This document shows positions 11,500 to 24,340 of a stretch of 64,000 bases of DNA, in pieces. The stretch covers positions 67,630,026 to 67,694,025 of the forward strand of contig JAHLJT010008756.1 in the NCBI GenBank assembly GCA_031308135.1, given 5' to 3'. The DNA is from Acheta domesticus. Taxonomy: Eukaryota; Arthropoda; Insecta; Orthoptera; Gryllidae. A program made the position numbers and the translations under genes. The notes beneath the pieces were generated by a model, which did not search any database, was not told the DNA's origin, and was given only the letters and a program-made list of their open reading frames with translations. The first letter of the stretch is position 1. Every line of letters starts with the position of its first letter.

Positions 11500-11977
11500 C
11501 TCTGGCCGGGAGGTTCAAGTCTCGACGGTGACATAATTTTCGACACTAGTTGGGCAGCTAGGTCGGTTTAGAGGTGGGCTACTCTGATCGGTAGTTTTTC
11601 GTGATTTCTCCGATCGATACGAGACGAATGCTGGAGCAGTACCATAACAAACGGGCCACGACCCGGGCGCGATATTTTCTTCCCATTCCTGGTTCAGTTC
11701 TCACCGTTTACTTATAAACTCACTTGAACTGCACTATCACACTTGTCACAAGACCAGACCAGGTTAAAGCTTGTCCCGGCTGGAGCGGTGCCTCGCTGGT
11801 AGGAGAAACCTAATTGCAGAATATCCCCAAAGCTGTCGTGTCGGCGTCAGATCTCTCCAGCAAGAGGGAGAATATCATCGCCACCTCCCGCGATGAAATT
11901 CATTCATTACACTTTCGGGACTAATGACAGCCGTTGACGCGTCCGGAATCACTGATCAATCAATCAATAAATCAATA
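11500..11977 (+). repeat. SINE family A, 5'-truncated copy
   Basis: Starts inside the tRNA-like head at a box-B-like GGTTCAAGTCTCG. The shared family body follows: TTCGACACTAG, TCTGATCGGTAG, GATTTCTCCGATCGATAC, GGGCCACGA, GCTTGTCCCGGCTGG, then GTTGACGCGTCCGGAATCAC. It ends in a (CAAT)n-like tail. Box A is missing. The same blocks recur in order at 13067, 14394, 20321, 24680/25688, 32884 (minus) and 34212. No target duplication was recognised here. Confidence 0.8.
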
Positions 11978-12318
11978 CTACCATCAAAATCAATAAATTA
12001 TTCTCAGTCTCCATGGGAAGCTTCTGGTACAGCATATTTTCTGCAATGTTACTTTCTTTCTCTTTGGTGTTTGCACAAATGAAATATGCTTTCTAGCGTC
12101 AGTGATTTGTCTAATTTTTTCAGTAATTCGGTTTTCGTAAAACAAAATGTGCGCCGTGAATAGGTTGACAGATTCATTCATCCATTTTCCAACATGCATC
12201 ATTTTTCTTCTCATTTGATCCGGCAAACCCTCTGTAGCAACTCACTCCATTGACTAGGAAACATTTTATCTTTTTTTCCCCTATTTAGTAGTAAAACTCT
12301 GTGGATGTGAAGTATCTC
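11978..12318. other. unassigned AT-rich sequence
   Basis: No supported feature between the SINE tail and the hairpin at 12319. Confidence 0.4.
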
Positions 12319-12391
12319 AGGCCCAGCACACACGTTCCAGTTTATCGGTGAGATTTAACCTCACCGGTGTATCGAAGCGTGTGCCGGGCCT
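12319..12391. repeat. 73-bp imperfect hairpin
   Basis: The left arm AGGCCCAGCACACACGTTCC continues to ATCGGTGAG. The complement of the right arm runs AGGCCCGGCACACGCTTCGA and continues to CACCGGTGAG. The loop is about 7 bases (ATTTAAC). Roughly three quarters of arm positions pair. It could be a tiny MITE or a transcribed hairpin. No target duplication is obvious. Confidence 0.6.
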
Positions 12392-13017
12392 TATTGGAGA
12401 CAACGGAGTTAGTAGTATTTTTTTAAAATCAGAAAATGCGTTCGAATTTCAAGATTCAGTTTCACTGTAATAAAATAAAAAGTTTGAAATAACCGCGCTG
12501 ATAAATTTTGATTTTGTAACCTCAGATTTCGCTGTCGTGGAATTAATAATGCAAAACAAGTTTCGTCAAACAATACAAATAAACAGAAAACAACGATTTT
12601 TGAGTATTGATAAAACTGAATTTACTGAACGCAACACGTGACTTTTAAACGCCAACATGTGTCTATTTTCTAAGCTTACAGTCAAACCAAACGAATGTAT
12701 TAATAATAATATTATCATTTCTCCTTATAAGAGCATAACAAATTAATTTCCTTTGATTAGTTACAGTTAATATTCTATTTATTTTTATTCTTCACAATCA
12801 CTTTTCTTACTTTTCAGGTTCCACGAATCAAAATTGCATACGTCACTACATAGTTCTGCTTCTGAAGATAAAAAAAAACATTTAATCTAACTCCCACATT
12901 AAAAATGCGAATTTCTCAACACTGTGTATTGAAAGACTGTAACAAATGTGAACAAAAGTCAGTGAACGGAAAAGTTGATAACTTCTACCCCGAAGAGTCG
13001 GCTTCAACCTCTTATGC
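12392..13017. other. unassigned AT-rich sequence
   Basis: No gene found. A good acceptor-like CTTACTTTTCAG ends at about 12818, but the following frames stop within 12-24 codons and no donor is clear. Confidence 0.4.
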
Positions 13018-13063
13018 TCACGAGGCACAGAAATTTGGTAGTGCACACATGTAGGTCTTCTCC
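13018..13063. repeat. left 46-bp direct repeat flanking a SINE
   Basis: Begins TCACGAGGCACAG. It is 41/46 identical to 13447-13492, and all five differences are transitions. It lies just upstream of the SINE copy, in the position of a target-site duplication. Confidence 0.8.
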
Positions 13064-13066
13064 ATT

Positions 13067-13446
13067 CTACCGGGAGAGGTGGCTAAGGGCATCCGACGAT
13101 GGTAGAATTTGCGACACTAGCTTGATGTGATTTCTCCGATCAACACCTGGCGAATGCCACAGCAGTACCCTAACTACCGGGCCACGAACCACGCGCTTGT
13201 TCTGTCCTCACCTCTTACCTAAACACACACTAACACTTGCCGGGAGACGAATCGGGAGCTTAAGGCTTGAGCCGGCTGGGGCGATGGGAGAGACCTGGTT
13301 AGGGAAAATCCCGCAAGGTCGGCGTCAGACCTCGTCATCCAGCGGGGAAGATCACCGCCACTTCTTGTAAGAAATCGTGCACCACACTTACGGGACTATT
13401 GACTTCATCAGTTGACGCACCCGGAATCACAACAATAAATCAGTCG
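13067..13446 (+). repeat. SINE family A copy
   Basis: The head CCGGGAGAGGTGGCTAAGGG resembles a box A region. A shortened middle lacks part of the tRNA-like/box B segment and of the body. The shared 3' half (GGGCCACGAACC, GCTTGAGCCGGCTGG, GTTGACGCACCCGGAATCAC) ends at an AATAAATCAG tail. The copy is flanked by imperfect 46-bp direct repeats. Confidence 0.8.
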
Positions 13447-13492
13447 TCACGAGGCACAGGAATCTGGTAGTGTACATATGTAGGTCTTCCCC
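13447..13492. repeat. right 46-bp direct repeat flanking a SINE
   Basis: Begins TCACGAGGCACAGG and abuts the SINE tail. It is the partner of 13018-13063. Confidence 0.8.
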
Positions 13493-13960
13493 GTGCCGAT
13501 GGACCGCGCATTCGGCCGGGCTGCTTCCGTAATGATGACGCATGGCCCGTTTACCTCCGGCCTAGGAGCCGCCGAGATTTACGCCGCGCAGCGGGAGGTG
13601 GCGCGTCGGTCGCCAGGCGCCTCCAACGCTGCTTCTCTGTTCCCTCCCCCTCTCACCCTTTACGGCTCTCCCATCCCTCCATTCCTGCCCGTGCCCGCGA
13701 CAGCCGTGAAACAAATGTGTAACAATTCTACGAAATTACCGCGTCAGCCGGATGAAAAATGAGGCGCCGTTGCAGTGCGCTACATGTTCGGAAGGCTGCC
13801 GTTGTGTCGGCGGTCGTGCTGGCGGTGGCGGCGGCGGCGGCGGCAGCGGTGGTCCGTGGGGTGCCGTTGGGTTCGATGGCTCGGACGTGATGTTTCGTGA
13901 GGGTGATGGTGAGGTGTGTGGTGAGAGGAGGATGGAGAGAAAGGTTGGCGAGGAGGACAT
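13493..13960. other. CpG island with (GGC)n triplet run
   Basis: GC-rich block with a C-rich centre and an imperfect (GGC)n/(GGT)n run at about 13817-13850. The open frames are composition artefacts (Gly-rich on +, Pro-rich on -). Candidate regulatory DNA. Confidence 0.5.
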
Positions 13961-14380
13961 GGGTAGATGTGAGGAAGAGATCGTAAAATGTTATGAAGTG
14001 ATGGTGATGAAAAGCGTTTAATGGCCAGAGAGACTGTGATGATGGAAATGATGGTGATATTGAAAATGGGATTTTGATAATTGAAAAGGTGAAAGTTCAG
14101 GAGAGGTGGTCGTATTATAAGGGGTGTGTAGTGGTGAAGATTATTTGTATCGATGAAAGTTGTGACTAATAACAAAGGATATGACGATGACATGGGTATT
14201 GGGTTCACCTAGAATTCGTTGCAACGAAAATCCTGATAGGTATTTGCGACGGTGAGTCAGCAGTAATGTGGGTGTAGAGAGTTCGATACGTTGCAGAACT
14301 GAACTGTGGCCATACATTTTCAACAGAATTTCATTTCTTATCTTGAAGATTGAAATTTTGTCACGTGGCAAAACTGCTTA
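13961..14380. repeat. degenerate purine-rich GAT/GGT triplet tract and unassigned flank
   Basis: From about 13870 to 14200 the + strand is strongly purine-biased, with scattered GATGGTGATG and GAGGAG words. This looks like a decayed trinucleotide repeat spreading from the neighbouring island. Confidence 0.4.
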
Positions 14381-14393
14381 GAACTAGGGATAC

Positions 14394-14927
14394 ACCGCCA
14401 TAGTGGCTAAGGGCACCGGTTGATGTCTCTGCAGTTCCTCTGATCGGAAGATCATATGCCTCGAGACCCGAGGGTGGTAGAGATTTCACACTGCCTGCAT
14501 AGCTGAGCGGAGTTGAGCTGCTCTCTTGAGGAGAACACTAGTGGCATGCTACTCGCATCGGTGGTATTCCGGGGGTTCTCCGAACAAAACCAGGCAGTAC
14601 CCTATAAAACGGGCCACGGAGCGCTCGCGATCTTGTCTCCTACTATCTTGTTCTTTTCTCACCCCCCACTTACACAGACACTTAAATGCACTACTCTACC
14701 TCACAGGTCGGGACACCACGCGGGAGCTTAGAGCTCCTTTTGTCTGGAATGGATCCCAGTTGGCGGGAGACACCTGGTTGGGAAAAAACCCTTCAAGCAG
14801 ATGTGTAGGTCGGCGCCGGATCTCACTCATCTTCCCATAAAACATTACCCCCACTTCCCTAAAACATTTACCACACTTACGGATCCCGTGTAGCTATTGA
14901 CGCGCCCAGAAACACGAAGCAATAATT
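14394..14927 (+). repeat. SINE family A, near full-length copy with target duplication
   Basis: The head (GCCATAGTGGCTAAGGGCAC) is followed by the common body and 3' end (GTAGGTCGGCGCCGGATCTC, TTGACGCGCCCAGAAACACG, AATAATT). It is flanked by GAACTAGGGATAC (14381-14393) and GAACTGAGGATAC (14928-14940), 11/13 identical, which is a normal-looking target-site duplication for a LINE-mobilised SINE. This copy gives good end points for the family: about 534 bp. Confidence 0.85.
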
Positions 14928-15109
14928 GAACTGAGGATACTACAAATATTATGATAAGAGTATTAAAACATCGAACACAAATATGAACGTCGTTATTGAA
15001 CAGTAATTCACATCATTTGGCACTATCAGTTTCATCTCTGTTGCCTTCGGCAGACGTTTGATCCTGTGCAATCAACAATCGATTAAGGATTGTCGTGATG
15101 AATGAGAGA

Positions 15110-15572
15110 GCTGGAATGTCACCTGGCGTGCGGAGGTTGGAGGAGCTTCCGGATCAGCCTTCCCGTTGCCTCCGCCTCCGCCAACTACGCCGCCGCCTGC
15201 TCCTCCTCCGCCTCCGCCTCCCCCGCCTCCTACGCGGCCGCCGCCGCCGCCACCGCCTCTGACACCGCCTCCGATACCGCCTCCGATACCGCCGCCGCCT
15301 CCTCCTCCGCTGCCGCCTCCTCCGCCACCTCCTCCGCTGCCGCCTCCTCCGCCGCCTCCGCCACCCCCGCTGCTTCCGCGGCCGCCGCCGCCGCCACCGC
15401 CTCCGCGGCCGCCGCCACCGCCTCTACCACCGCCTCCACCACCGCCTCCGATACCGCCTCCGCTTCCTCCTCCACTGCCGCCTCCCGCTACCTGCACCGC
15501 CGCCTCCGCCGTCGACACCGCCTCCGCCACCTTTGCCGCCTCCACCGTCGAAACAGCCTCCGCCGCCACCAC
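15110..15572. repeat. CpG island with irregular CCG/CCT/CCA triplet array
   Basis: About 400 bp made of CCG, CCT, CCA and related triplets. All three + frames and the minus frames are open for 100-245 codons, giving Pro, Ala/Ser or Gly polymers. This follows from repeat composition and is not evidence of a gene. Confidence 0.85.
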
Positions 15573-15860
<288 letters not shown>

Positions 15861-17939
15861 TCAAAAGCGGCGGATTTTTGCTTTGTTTTTGTTTCCATAG
15901 TCGGCGTTGAGAATCAGGGAAATCCCCGGGGCCGGAAATGTTGAAGATGGAATGTGCAGAAAATCTCAATAAGTTGTTGGACGGGAAACAACTTGGTGGG
16001 AAAAGTGCACAAACAGTAATGATTCGTACACCTGTTGCTTCTTTGGTTTCGACAATTGAGTCGTTGCCCGGAAGAAGAATCTGTGCACAAAATTGTTGAT
16101 TTGGGGAAAATTTATTTGTTAGCAAACTATAATTTGATCTCCTACTTTGTTTCTTATCTCAGGATTGACGTTCATCTTTTTGACATATTTAATAATCTTA
16201 TCTTCTGATTTCTATCCGCCACTGAATGCATTAAAACCACATCTCAATAAGCCTTTAAGACATTGTTTCGGGGTACGTTTCAGTTATTGGATAGTATATG
16301 AAACGCGTGAACTTTGGTTGGGTATGTGTAAAATAGAAGTATTAGCGTGTTCAGAAAGTGGAAAACATAACACTGTTTGAATCAGAAGGAAACAGATTTG
16401 TTCGCTGTTTTTGAGTGTAGTATGAAATTGGCATCTGAAATGTCAAAATGTCGTCGGCAAATGTGTTTATATAGAGGTAATGAAAGTCCGACAGCTATTA
16501 AAGAATTAATGAAGTCGTTAGAATGGTGAATATTGCAGAAATGACACTACACTTTCGAATTTCGTTTGAGTTCTACGCAATGATCATGACAACGTTTTAA
16601 ATAAAAATTCATGCTTTGAATCGCGTGTTTATTTGCTAAAACATACGAATATTAACAATTAAAACATACGAAGAAAATTTAATGACTTAAAAATTACTCA
16701 GAAATAAGCATTGGTCTCTAGCTTGTGAGATTCTGAATTTCTGTAATACCTAAATTATCCTTTAACCCCCACGTTATTCAATATTAGCAATAACTGGATT
16801 GAACTAAAATTGTAAAATATTGAATAAATTTAGTGACTTAAAAGTGTACTGAAGTGGATTAATACTGGATATCTAGCCTATCGTTTAAAGAGCAATACTG
16901 AATAGTTCTCAAAAAATTATGAAGTGAAAACGTGAATATTGTCGATTTTTTAAACAAAATCCTTCCTTTATTTTTTGTAAGTATTACTATGAACCAATTT
17001 ACCATTCAAGAATTGATAAAAGTGATTGAAGGCGATTTTTTCCATATCCACAAATAGTTGAAGGACATATACTTATTGTTGTATGTTCCAAGGATTTTCA
17101 GATACTCCACGAGAGCAAATACGTCTCTACTGATTCTGTGGGTATCAGAGTGTTAATCATTTAACAACGCCGATTATTTTTTCAAAATAGTTTTTTCCGA
17201 ACGATGTAAGGTGAAACTAGTGCGCCGCCACGATTAGGATGGCTGCAAAGAGCTATTCTTACACTTTGGTCATAGGTCCAAAAAGTGATCATTTTCAGTG
17301 CACTCTAGCACCTTAAGTGTTTTTCAACAATATAAAGTTAATGTATGTATTTTATAGAACATTGTATCTACTTTAATTTAAAAATAACAATTGTTTGGAT
17401 AAAACGCATAGTTTTGAAGATAAAAGCGAAAAACAAAAAAACTGGGCAAAATTTTTATTTTTTTTGTTGTTGCAATTTTCTCTGTGCATCCGACCTTTTT
17501 TGAGGTGTCAAATACAGAATTCGAATTCAACATCCTCAAGAACATAAAAAATCGTTAAGAAAATGACTTCCGGATTTTTTTTCCTGGATCGGGCCCTTTT
17601 CAGCACCAAATGACTGGACTGACGAAATAATATTATTACAATGAAATCGCACAGAAATTGTCCATCCTAAATTACATTTCATTACTACAATGCAGTTTAA
17701 ATATACTGAAAATTACATGCAGGACCAAGAGATTCTAAACGTAGAATAGCTCTTATTTATCCACAACGTAACTATTTTTGTACGCTACCTGATCGATTTG
17801 TACTATTGGCATGGGCTTTTTCTTCACTCCACACACACTGACCAACCCAGTTTATACATTGTTCAGTAGCCTGAACGAAAACCTCTGTACCTAGAGGAAC
17901 AAGTAGAAAGCCGGATAGCTCTTCACCACTACGAATTGT
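15861..17939. other. unassigned AT-rich sequence
   Basis: About 2 kb without a recognised gene. An internal near-duplicate, AAAACATACGAA, appears twice at 16638-16672. Nothing else repeats clearly. Confidence 0.45.
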
Positions 17940-18200
17940 TCCGAATGACTCGTTGAAAGCGGGCCGTTTCGGCGACCCCAAGCCTGGGTGGCCGTGCTTG
18001 CCTATCACGTGCCGTGACCCGCGCGATGATTAGATGGTCCCCGAAGCCGCCTGTGAGGTTGTGAAATTCCATTCGCGGACGCGGATTGTCTCCCGAGAGA
18101 AAGCAGAGCCTTAATAGCTTCTGCTTGTCGGAAGACACTCCGTGCTTTCCGGGGCGAGATTTCTGGATTCGCGTAAATGCCAACTGGCCTTTCTCTTGAG
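17940..18200. other. GC-rich non-repetitive block
   Basis: High-complexity, CpG-containing sequence with an E-box-like CACGTG at about 18007 and a TGATTAGATGG homeodomain-type site at about 18026. A minus-strand frame crosses it without a familiar domain. Candidate enhancer or conserved element. Confidence 0.35.
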
Positions 18201-20320
18201 GTCATCTAGAAACTACGTCATGCAGGCTTTTGTTTTTTCAGCCACCTACCTCTTTATTCATGCTTTGCAGCACAAATTTACTCGTCTATGGAATGGGTTT
18301 TTCTTTTTAAATATTTAAATTACTTAGTACTTATTCTCTAAACGTAATTCGAGTGTACATATTTCTTCACGTCTTATTCTATTTAAACATTTAAGAAAGA
18401 ACAGAAATTTTTTTTCGTATACACTTTTTCCGTTGTAATTCTTTACGACTTACTATTAATTTTGCTCTGTAAACCGAAGCTCGATATTCCACTACATGCC
18501 TTGGTTTTGACGTCCATCCGTCATCGTATGAAAAACTGGACATCGTAATAAAGTCACAATATCAACCAAAGAATGCACTGTTCAGTCTACATAGACTTTT
18601 TTCCATTCTTATATTTGTACAGTTAAAATTAAGAAGCATTTTCTGATCTTTTTATGCAAGAATAGTCTCAACACGTTCTTAGGATCGTACAATAATCAAA
18701 TTCATTAATTTCTTTTTCTTGAATCCTACATTATTGCTGGTTTGTTCATAGATTTCTATTCTTTCTGTTTTATCATCATTCCTTATTTTCATTTCTAATC
18801 TTAATTTTTGTTACAAAATGTTCCTTTCTTTTCTTCCATCTTAAGGGATAGTTCCTTTCGTGTGACAGAAAGATCCCAGAATTTGAAGATAGTAGATTAG
18901 CCAGTAGTCGCCAACGAGATCTACACGTCTGTATTTTGCTTCTCTTCTTTGGGAGCTTTTCGCCAGTACATTGATCGTTCAAAAAATGTGCTCTACATTT
19001 ATGTACACATATGTAGACATAATCAAAGTTTATTTAAAGCCAGAAGCCCTGGAAAGACATTTTGAGCTCTTTCGTTAATTTTAATTGCGCTAAAAATGTT
19101 TGAATTATTGTCCACCCCTAAATACTTTTTTATTTATGTAGGCTGGGAATTAGCGATTTTCTCTACAGGGCACTCTCCAAACTACATTTTGGGCAGCAAA
19201 TAGAGAAATTTCAATGAAACTTGGACAATTTTTGCCGAATGTTTGCTCTGTTGAAAGAATGCTTTTGAGAATGTTTTCAATTTTCTTAATTTGGTTTATA
19301 CATTTGTGAGAGTGAATATCTTAAATATGGAAATCTAATATGTATTAATCGTATTCCTGGGAAGAAGAAATGAAACTTGCCCGGCAAGAAAACATCAAAT
19401 TCTCTAGGAAGTGGTGGCCCCTACGCCAATTTGCACCCTGCTTGCATTCACAATGAAAACTTCTTTGTTTTGATTATCACGATAGTGATATAACTTTAAT
19501 GCGAGGGGAAGTCAACGTAATCTTGCATGACCTCTGTATAAAAGCGTAGTGGCATGAGCTTTATGATAATTTCTTGTTATTTTTGTTCCAGGAAAAGGAG
19601 ATGTTTCGCAGACGATGACCATCATTGCAGTCCTGTATTCACCATTGCCACAAACGTCGACTCCTGCCTTCGTGGCTGCATGAGAGCGAGTGAGGTATTT
19701 ACTTTTTCGGGGCACGCCACTACAATGACCATTAGTTCCATAAGTTTAGTGTACCTCGAAAGGAGATGGTGTCTGCTTCTGATGAAATGTGATGATGGAT
19801 GAAATCCAGTTCCATTCTGCACGAGGGCTTTCGGAGTTACCCCCTCCAGGATATTTCCCGCAGCAGGGCACCGCCCCAGCCAAGACGAGCTCTGAACTTA
19901 TAATAATATAATATATTTATTGGGCTACAATTGGCTGATTGCCAGGTGGTAACCATACGTCTGTAGCGTTACAATACATCTACATTTGCAATTAACAAAA
20001 ACCATTTACAATATAACACAATAAAATAAATTACAACTACTACTACGTCAAAGGATGGAACAATACAATAGATTTCTCTAGAGACCCTCAAAACCAACCG
20101 TTAACATTAACTTCTGACTGGTTTTCGACATGTGTAGTAGCATAGAGTAAAGATGTAGTCTCCTTAGATGTAGATCCTTAGTCTATGGTAGTAGTGTAGA
20201 ACTGTAATGCTTGTAAATATGTGTGGATCGAGAAAAGATGGGAAAAGATGAGGAAGAAAAGATCGCGCGCGGCCCTTAGCCCGTTGTTAAAATACTGCTC
20301 CAGTATATCACAATATTGAT
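18201..20320. other. unassigned AT-rich sequence
   Basis: No supported gene. A fair acceptor-like TTGTTATTTTTGTTCCAG ends near 19591 and is followed by a 70-codon frame without recognisable content. Around 19905-20060 an AT-rich segment (ATAATATAATATATTTAT, then GGGCTACAATTGG) looks like the end of a dispersed repeat, but I could not find a second copy. Confidence 0.4.
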
Positions 20321-20896
20321 ACCGGCGGAGGTAGCTCAGGACATCTACTGATATCGCTGCGCTCCCTCTGACCGGGATATTATAGGGTTCGAATTCCCGC
20401 GGTGGGAGAACTTTCGATACTAACTTCTAGCCAATACTAACTGGGTTGAGTTCAGTCACTGTAGATGAGGAGAATGATAGTGGTCAGCTACTCTGATCCG
20501 ATAGTTTTTGGTGTCATCTTAGTTTTCAGTGGTTTCTTCGATCTATACCTGATGAATGCCGGAGTCGTTCCCTAAAAAACGGGCCACGAACCTACGGGCG
20601 GTCTTTCTTTCCTCTGCCTTCTCCTATCGTTAATCCTTACATATAGATGCACTATACCACACATGTCGGAAGACCAGTCGGGAGCTTAGAGCTTGTTCCG
20701 GCCAGTGGGGTGCCCCGCTGGTAAGAGATACCTGGACGAGCAAAACCTTGCAAACAGTATAGTTTGGCACCGGATCTCATCATCTGTTGGGGGAAGATTG
20801 ACATGTCTCGTGATAAAAACGTGCAGTACACTTAAATAATAAACGTAGCAGTTGACGCGCTTGGAAACACGAAATAATCAATCAATCAATCAATCA
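20321..20896 (+). repeat. SINE family A, full-length copy with target duplication
   Basis: Most complete head in the window: GGCGGAGGTAGCTCAGGACA (box A region), then GGGTTCGAATTCCCGCGGTG (box B). The full body and an (AATC)n tail follow. Flanking AATATTGAT (20312-20320) and AATATTAAT (20901-20909) fit a target duplication. The internal pol III promoter looks largely intact. Confidence 0.88.
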
Positions 20897-20989
20897 ACCT
20901 AATATTAATCGGAGAAATTACGGAAAAATTAGCAATAGCAGGGAAGAAGAATCTTCTCCCGACAGTGGTTGAATTTGACCCAGGTACAG

Positions 20990-21295
20990 AGCTTATATCG
21001 AAAATCCGTCACTGTCGTGACCCGAAACGTAAGATCTCGCGGCCAACGGTGTTGCAGAGGCCACGGATGCTGTCACTGAGCCATCGCGTGTTATGCTGTA
21101 GCCGCCGCCGCCGCCGTCGCCGTCGTGGTCGTCGCCGCCGCCGCCGCCGTCCGTGCTTGGCGCCGGGCCTCGCGTGCCGAGGGTCGCGCGACAACGGTGA
21201 GTTACGCGGCGCGGCGGGACGCGTCCGCCACCTGCGGTGACCTCCGACCCCGCGCGGACGCCGCCGCGAATTTCTAGAAGAGATGCGCCGTTGCT
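20990..21295. promoter_or_regulatory. CpG island with (GCC)n and a donor-like site
   Basis: CpG-rich island with (CCG/CCGT)n at about 21101-21150 and GACAACG|GTGAGT with GT at about 21197, a good splice donor. The form matches the 1-kb island (CpG-rich, donor near its + strand end), so it may be a promoter with a short first exon. No start codon or familiar peptide. Confidence 0.35.
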
Positions 21296-24200
21296 TCCTT
21301 TGCTGGTGATTTATGTCGGTTCCGTGTCCCCGTGCGTGTATTATTCTCTGGAGTTCTTTGAGTGTTGGTTGGAGCAGTTGTTGTCTTTGCGCTGAACCGT
21401 TTAAATTGGCAATAATATTACCTTTGATATTGTTTTCTTTTGTATTTGTTGTCTTTTGTTCGATTGTTGGTCTTTCAAGGTATATGTTGTTTTTGTTTGT
21501 TAGGCTACTTGTGCATTTATTTTCCAACTGTTGCACGTACGTAAATGTAGATGATACCCAATTCAATATGAGTAGTAATTTAGATTTTTAGTATCTCCAT
21601 TACATATGGTAACAATTAGTGCTTTCAGGAACTTCTAAAGATATTTGTGACAGCACCGTATCTTACTAGGGTTTTCTTAAACTATTTATAATATCTTTTA
21701 ATAAAACATAAAAAATCTAGTGGGTAATTGTTGTTTTAATCGTGTTACATAATAAGAAGATTGTATTTTAGTGTGAATAATATAGGATATTATAGAGAAT
21801 ATTACAGTCTCACTTTTTTAGTGACTTAGAACAAATTTTATCTTTTTAAATATTCTCCTACAAACGCGAAATGTGGAAAGTTCTGTGGAAGTAAATATTT
21901 TTTCTGAGCTTGAGTTAACATTTTCTTACGTTCTGTTTCAGTCCGGGTTTTCCCACCTCCATCTTACGTCAAATACGTAACAAGGTTGGTTCTGCTCGTC
22001 AGACCATAAGTGTCGTCGTCTCAAAATAATTTTCGTACGTCAGAGCTTGTCTTTTGTTACACAAACGCGCTCGTGTCCATATACAAACCGCGAGTACTTC
22101 GGATGCTACCCTTTGCTACTTCCCTTACGTCATATCATTTCACTTTCCTCATACAGAAGTCACGCAGTTTTTATTTCCTCTGCTCTGTTTACTTGCTCTC
22201 AAACTCTCCACGTCATCACCTCACTGTTTTTTCAGCAAGCGGTATTTTCTTCACGTTAGCTTATTACATCAGCAAGTTCGGTTTAGGTGCCTCGATGTAT
22301 TCATATTTGAAACCTCAGAGAGTTGTATTTTTTTTTTTTTTGCGCGTCGTTGCAAAAGTATACTTTATCAATGCTTGTTTTTCGGAGAGTGGGGTAATGC
22401 AAAACAATGGAAATAATGGAAGAAAGTCTGAGAAAGATAACTCAATTTCATTTTCTGGCGAGAAGCTTTTTCAATGCAAAAGATATTAATTTCCATTGTA
22501 GCTTCAGTGTATGTGAGCTACTTCAAACATGTCGACCTACTGTGGATCCGAGTGATGTATGTTTATCGTAATAGAGAGTAAAAGGAAGTTGTCAAAGGTT
22601 CAATATCCTGAAGAATAATTTGATTACTTCAAACTGTAATTAAAATTTGTCTTTCCTTTTATAACAGTTTGACTTTTCATCAGGAGCATTCCTAAATCAT
22701 CTTTGATACTTGAACCAATGGCCAATGATCTTTATTTGACATAACTCTAGCATTCTTGCTTTTTGGTTTGTTGTAACAGAATAACCCTGCATAGTAAAAT
22801 TCTGTAGATTGCTTAAGGTGATTTTTACAAACTAAAATATAGAAATTCGCTCTTAATTTTAGTTTAGTTCTTTGCTGATAGAAACTTCTTGCATATTTTG
22901 ACGAATGTCTTAATTTATGTTATATTCCCAATATTCCCAAAGCGAAAAACGAGTATAAATCTCTTATTTCATTTTACACGTTTTATGAGTTTATTAACGG
23001 TCCTCAAATAAAAGTCGAATTCAAATAATATTATTCTTAAACAATCTCAGATGTAGGTATGTAGACATCAATGTGCAATAAAAAGTTTTACCACGAATTA
23101 TTGCAGAATTAGCAATGAATCTTTCGCAGAATCGTTTCCAGATGCTTCTTCATATTTAGTGGTAATTGTATCCATTGTCTTTGCATTTTAGAACTATTGA
23201 CTTGCTATGTAATACAAAAGACTACACATAATTTCCATTACTTTGAACTTGTCAGGCAGACTGACATAACTTCATTTTTCCACAATAAATCTGATCAAAT
23301 TCCATTGTGCGTCTAGACCGTGAATGTTTCCGGATGAATAACAAAGAAGACATTTATTAAGTAGGTAGGCACTTTGTCTTATAAAGATGTTACGTTTGTA
23401 ACTTAATCTCCATGACATAATCTCTTTGGTTAATATGAATCATAAAAACTGCTGCATGACCGCTTTGTCCATCACGAGTTTCACTAGGAGTGACCGCAAT
23501 TCGATTCTCGATTCTCTTCATTATAAGGAACAGAAGATGAAAGCGCCAATCACTTCGACACGGACTCTCCAATCGGTGACCAAAGACAAGCAATGAGGAT
23601 ATAATAATAAAGAAAGAAAACACCTTATGTTTATATTCATGCAAGCAGGACATTAAAGCAATAGTTCAACGCAGAGTGAGCAGAAAAGACACAACCAAGT
23701 ACGTACGTAGTGCATTACGGCTTATGTTCAATGGATTAAACCCTGAAGAGACTTACTATCAAGCGTCGTTTGTGAAGATAAGTCCCCTATTGAAGAGTAC
23801 AACAATGCTTTTTTTTTGCCGGTTAGCCAATACATTTTCAGGTCATCGACGTTCTCTCTGAATGAGAGGATCTTTTTAAAAAGAAACCGAATAGAATATA
23901 CCACAGGAACATCATGTTATAACATTAAAAATAAATTTTACAGTATTTTATAAATCGCGTGCAAAGGGAATTTTTAATTCAAATTTATTATTTACATTAC
24001 GACTCTTCACTAGTTTGACTATCCAAACATGGAATTATTGTGCAAAGAAACTTGTACATTAAATCCAAAGGTCTAAAAGTATATAGTACGGTATAGTTTG
24101 AGATTCAGCCTATTGAGTTTTGAGTCTCTGGTTAAGGCTGGAAAAGACCATAAGAATAAATGATTAGTTGAAATTAAACCGCCAATTTACCGATTTATTC

Positions 24201-24340
24201 CTTTTACCCAGATTAGTTAGTTGTGTCCGGTTCCAGTTTGGATCAAACGTTAATACATATCTTAAGGGATCTATGAACTTAAACATAGGGACTCACCAAT
24301 CACTACTCCTCGACATCTTGTTTGAAGGACCATACATGCC
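21296..24340. other. unassigned AT-rich sequence
   Basis: About 3 kb. An acceptor-like TTACGTTCTGTTTCAG ends at about 21943. The following frames stop within about 30 codons. The 159-codon frame at 22010-22489 (+) has no recognisable domain or repeat match and is probably chance. Confidence 0.4.

Noticed and set aside
13780..14208. 142-codon minus-strand Pro/His/Thr-rich frame
   Set aside because: Complement of a GAT/GGT triplet tract; low-complexity peptide.
19592..19690. Possible exon after TTTTTGTTCCAG
   Set aside because: The acceptor is fair, but no donor fits and none of the open frames gives a recognisable peptide.
20321..20405. tRNA gene
   Set aside because: Box A and B are good, but the sequence continues into the shared SINE body and lacks a paired acceptor stem. 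It is the SINE head.
22010..22489. 159-codon + strand frame
   Set aside because: Hydrophobic Phe/Ser/Leu composition expected from T-rich DNA. Overlapping alternative frames and no domain.
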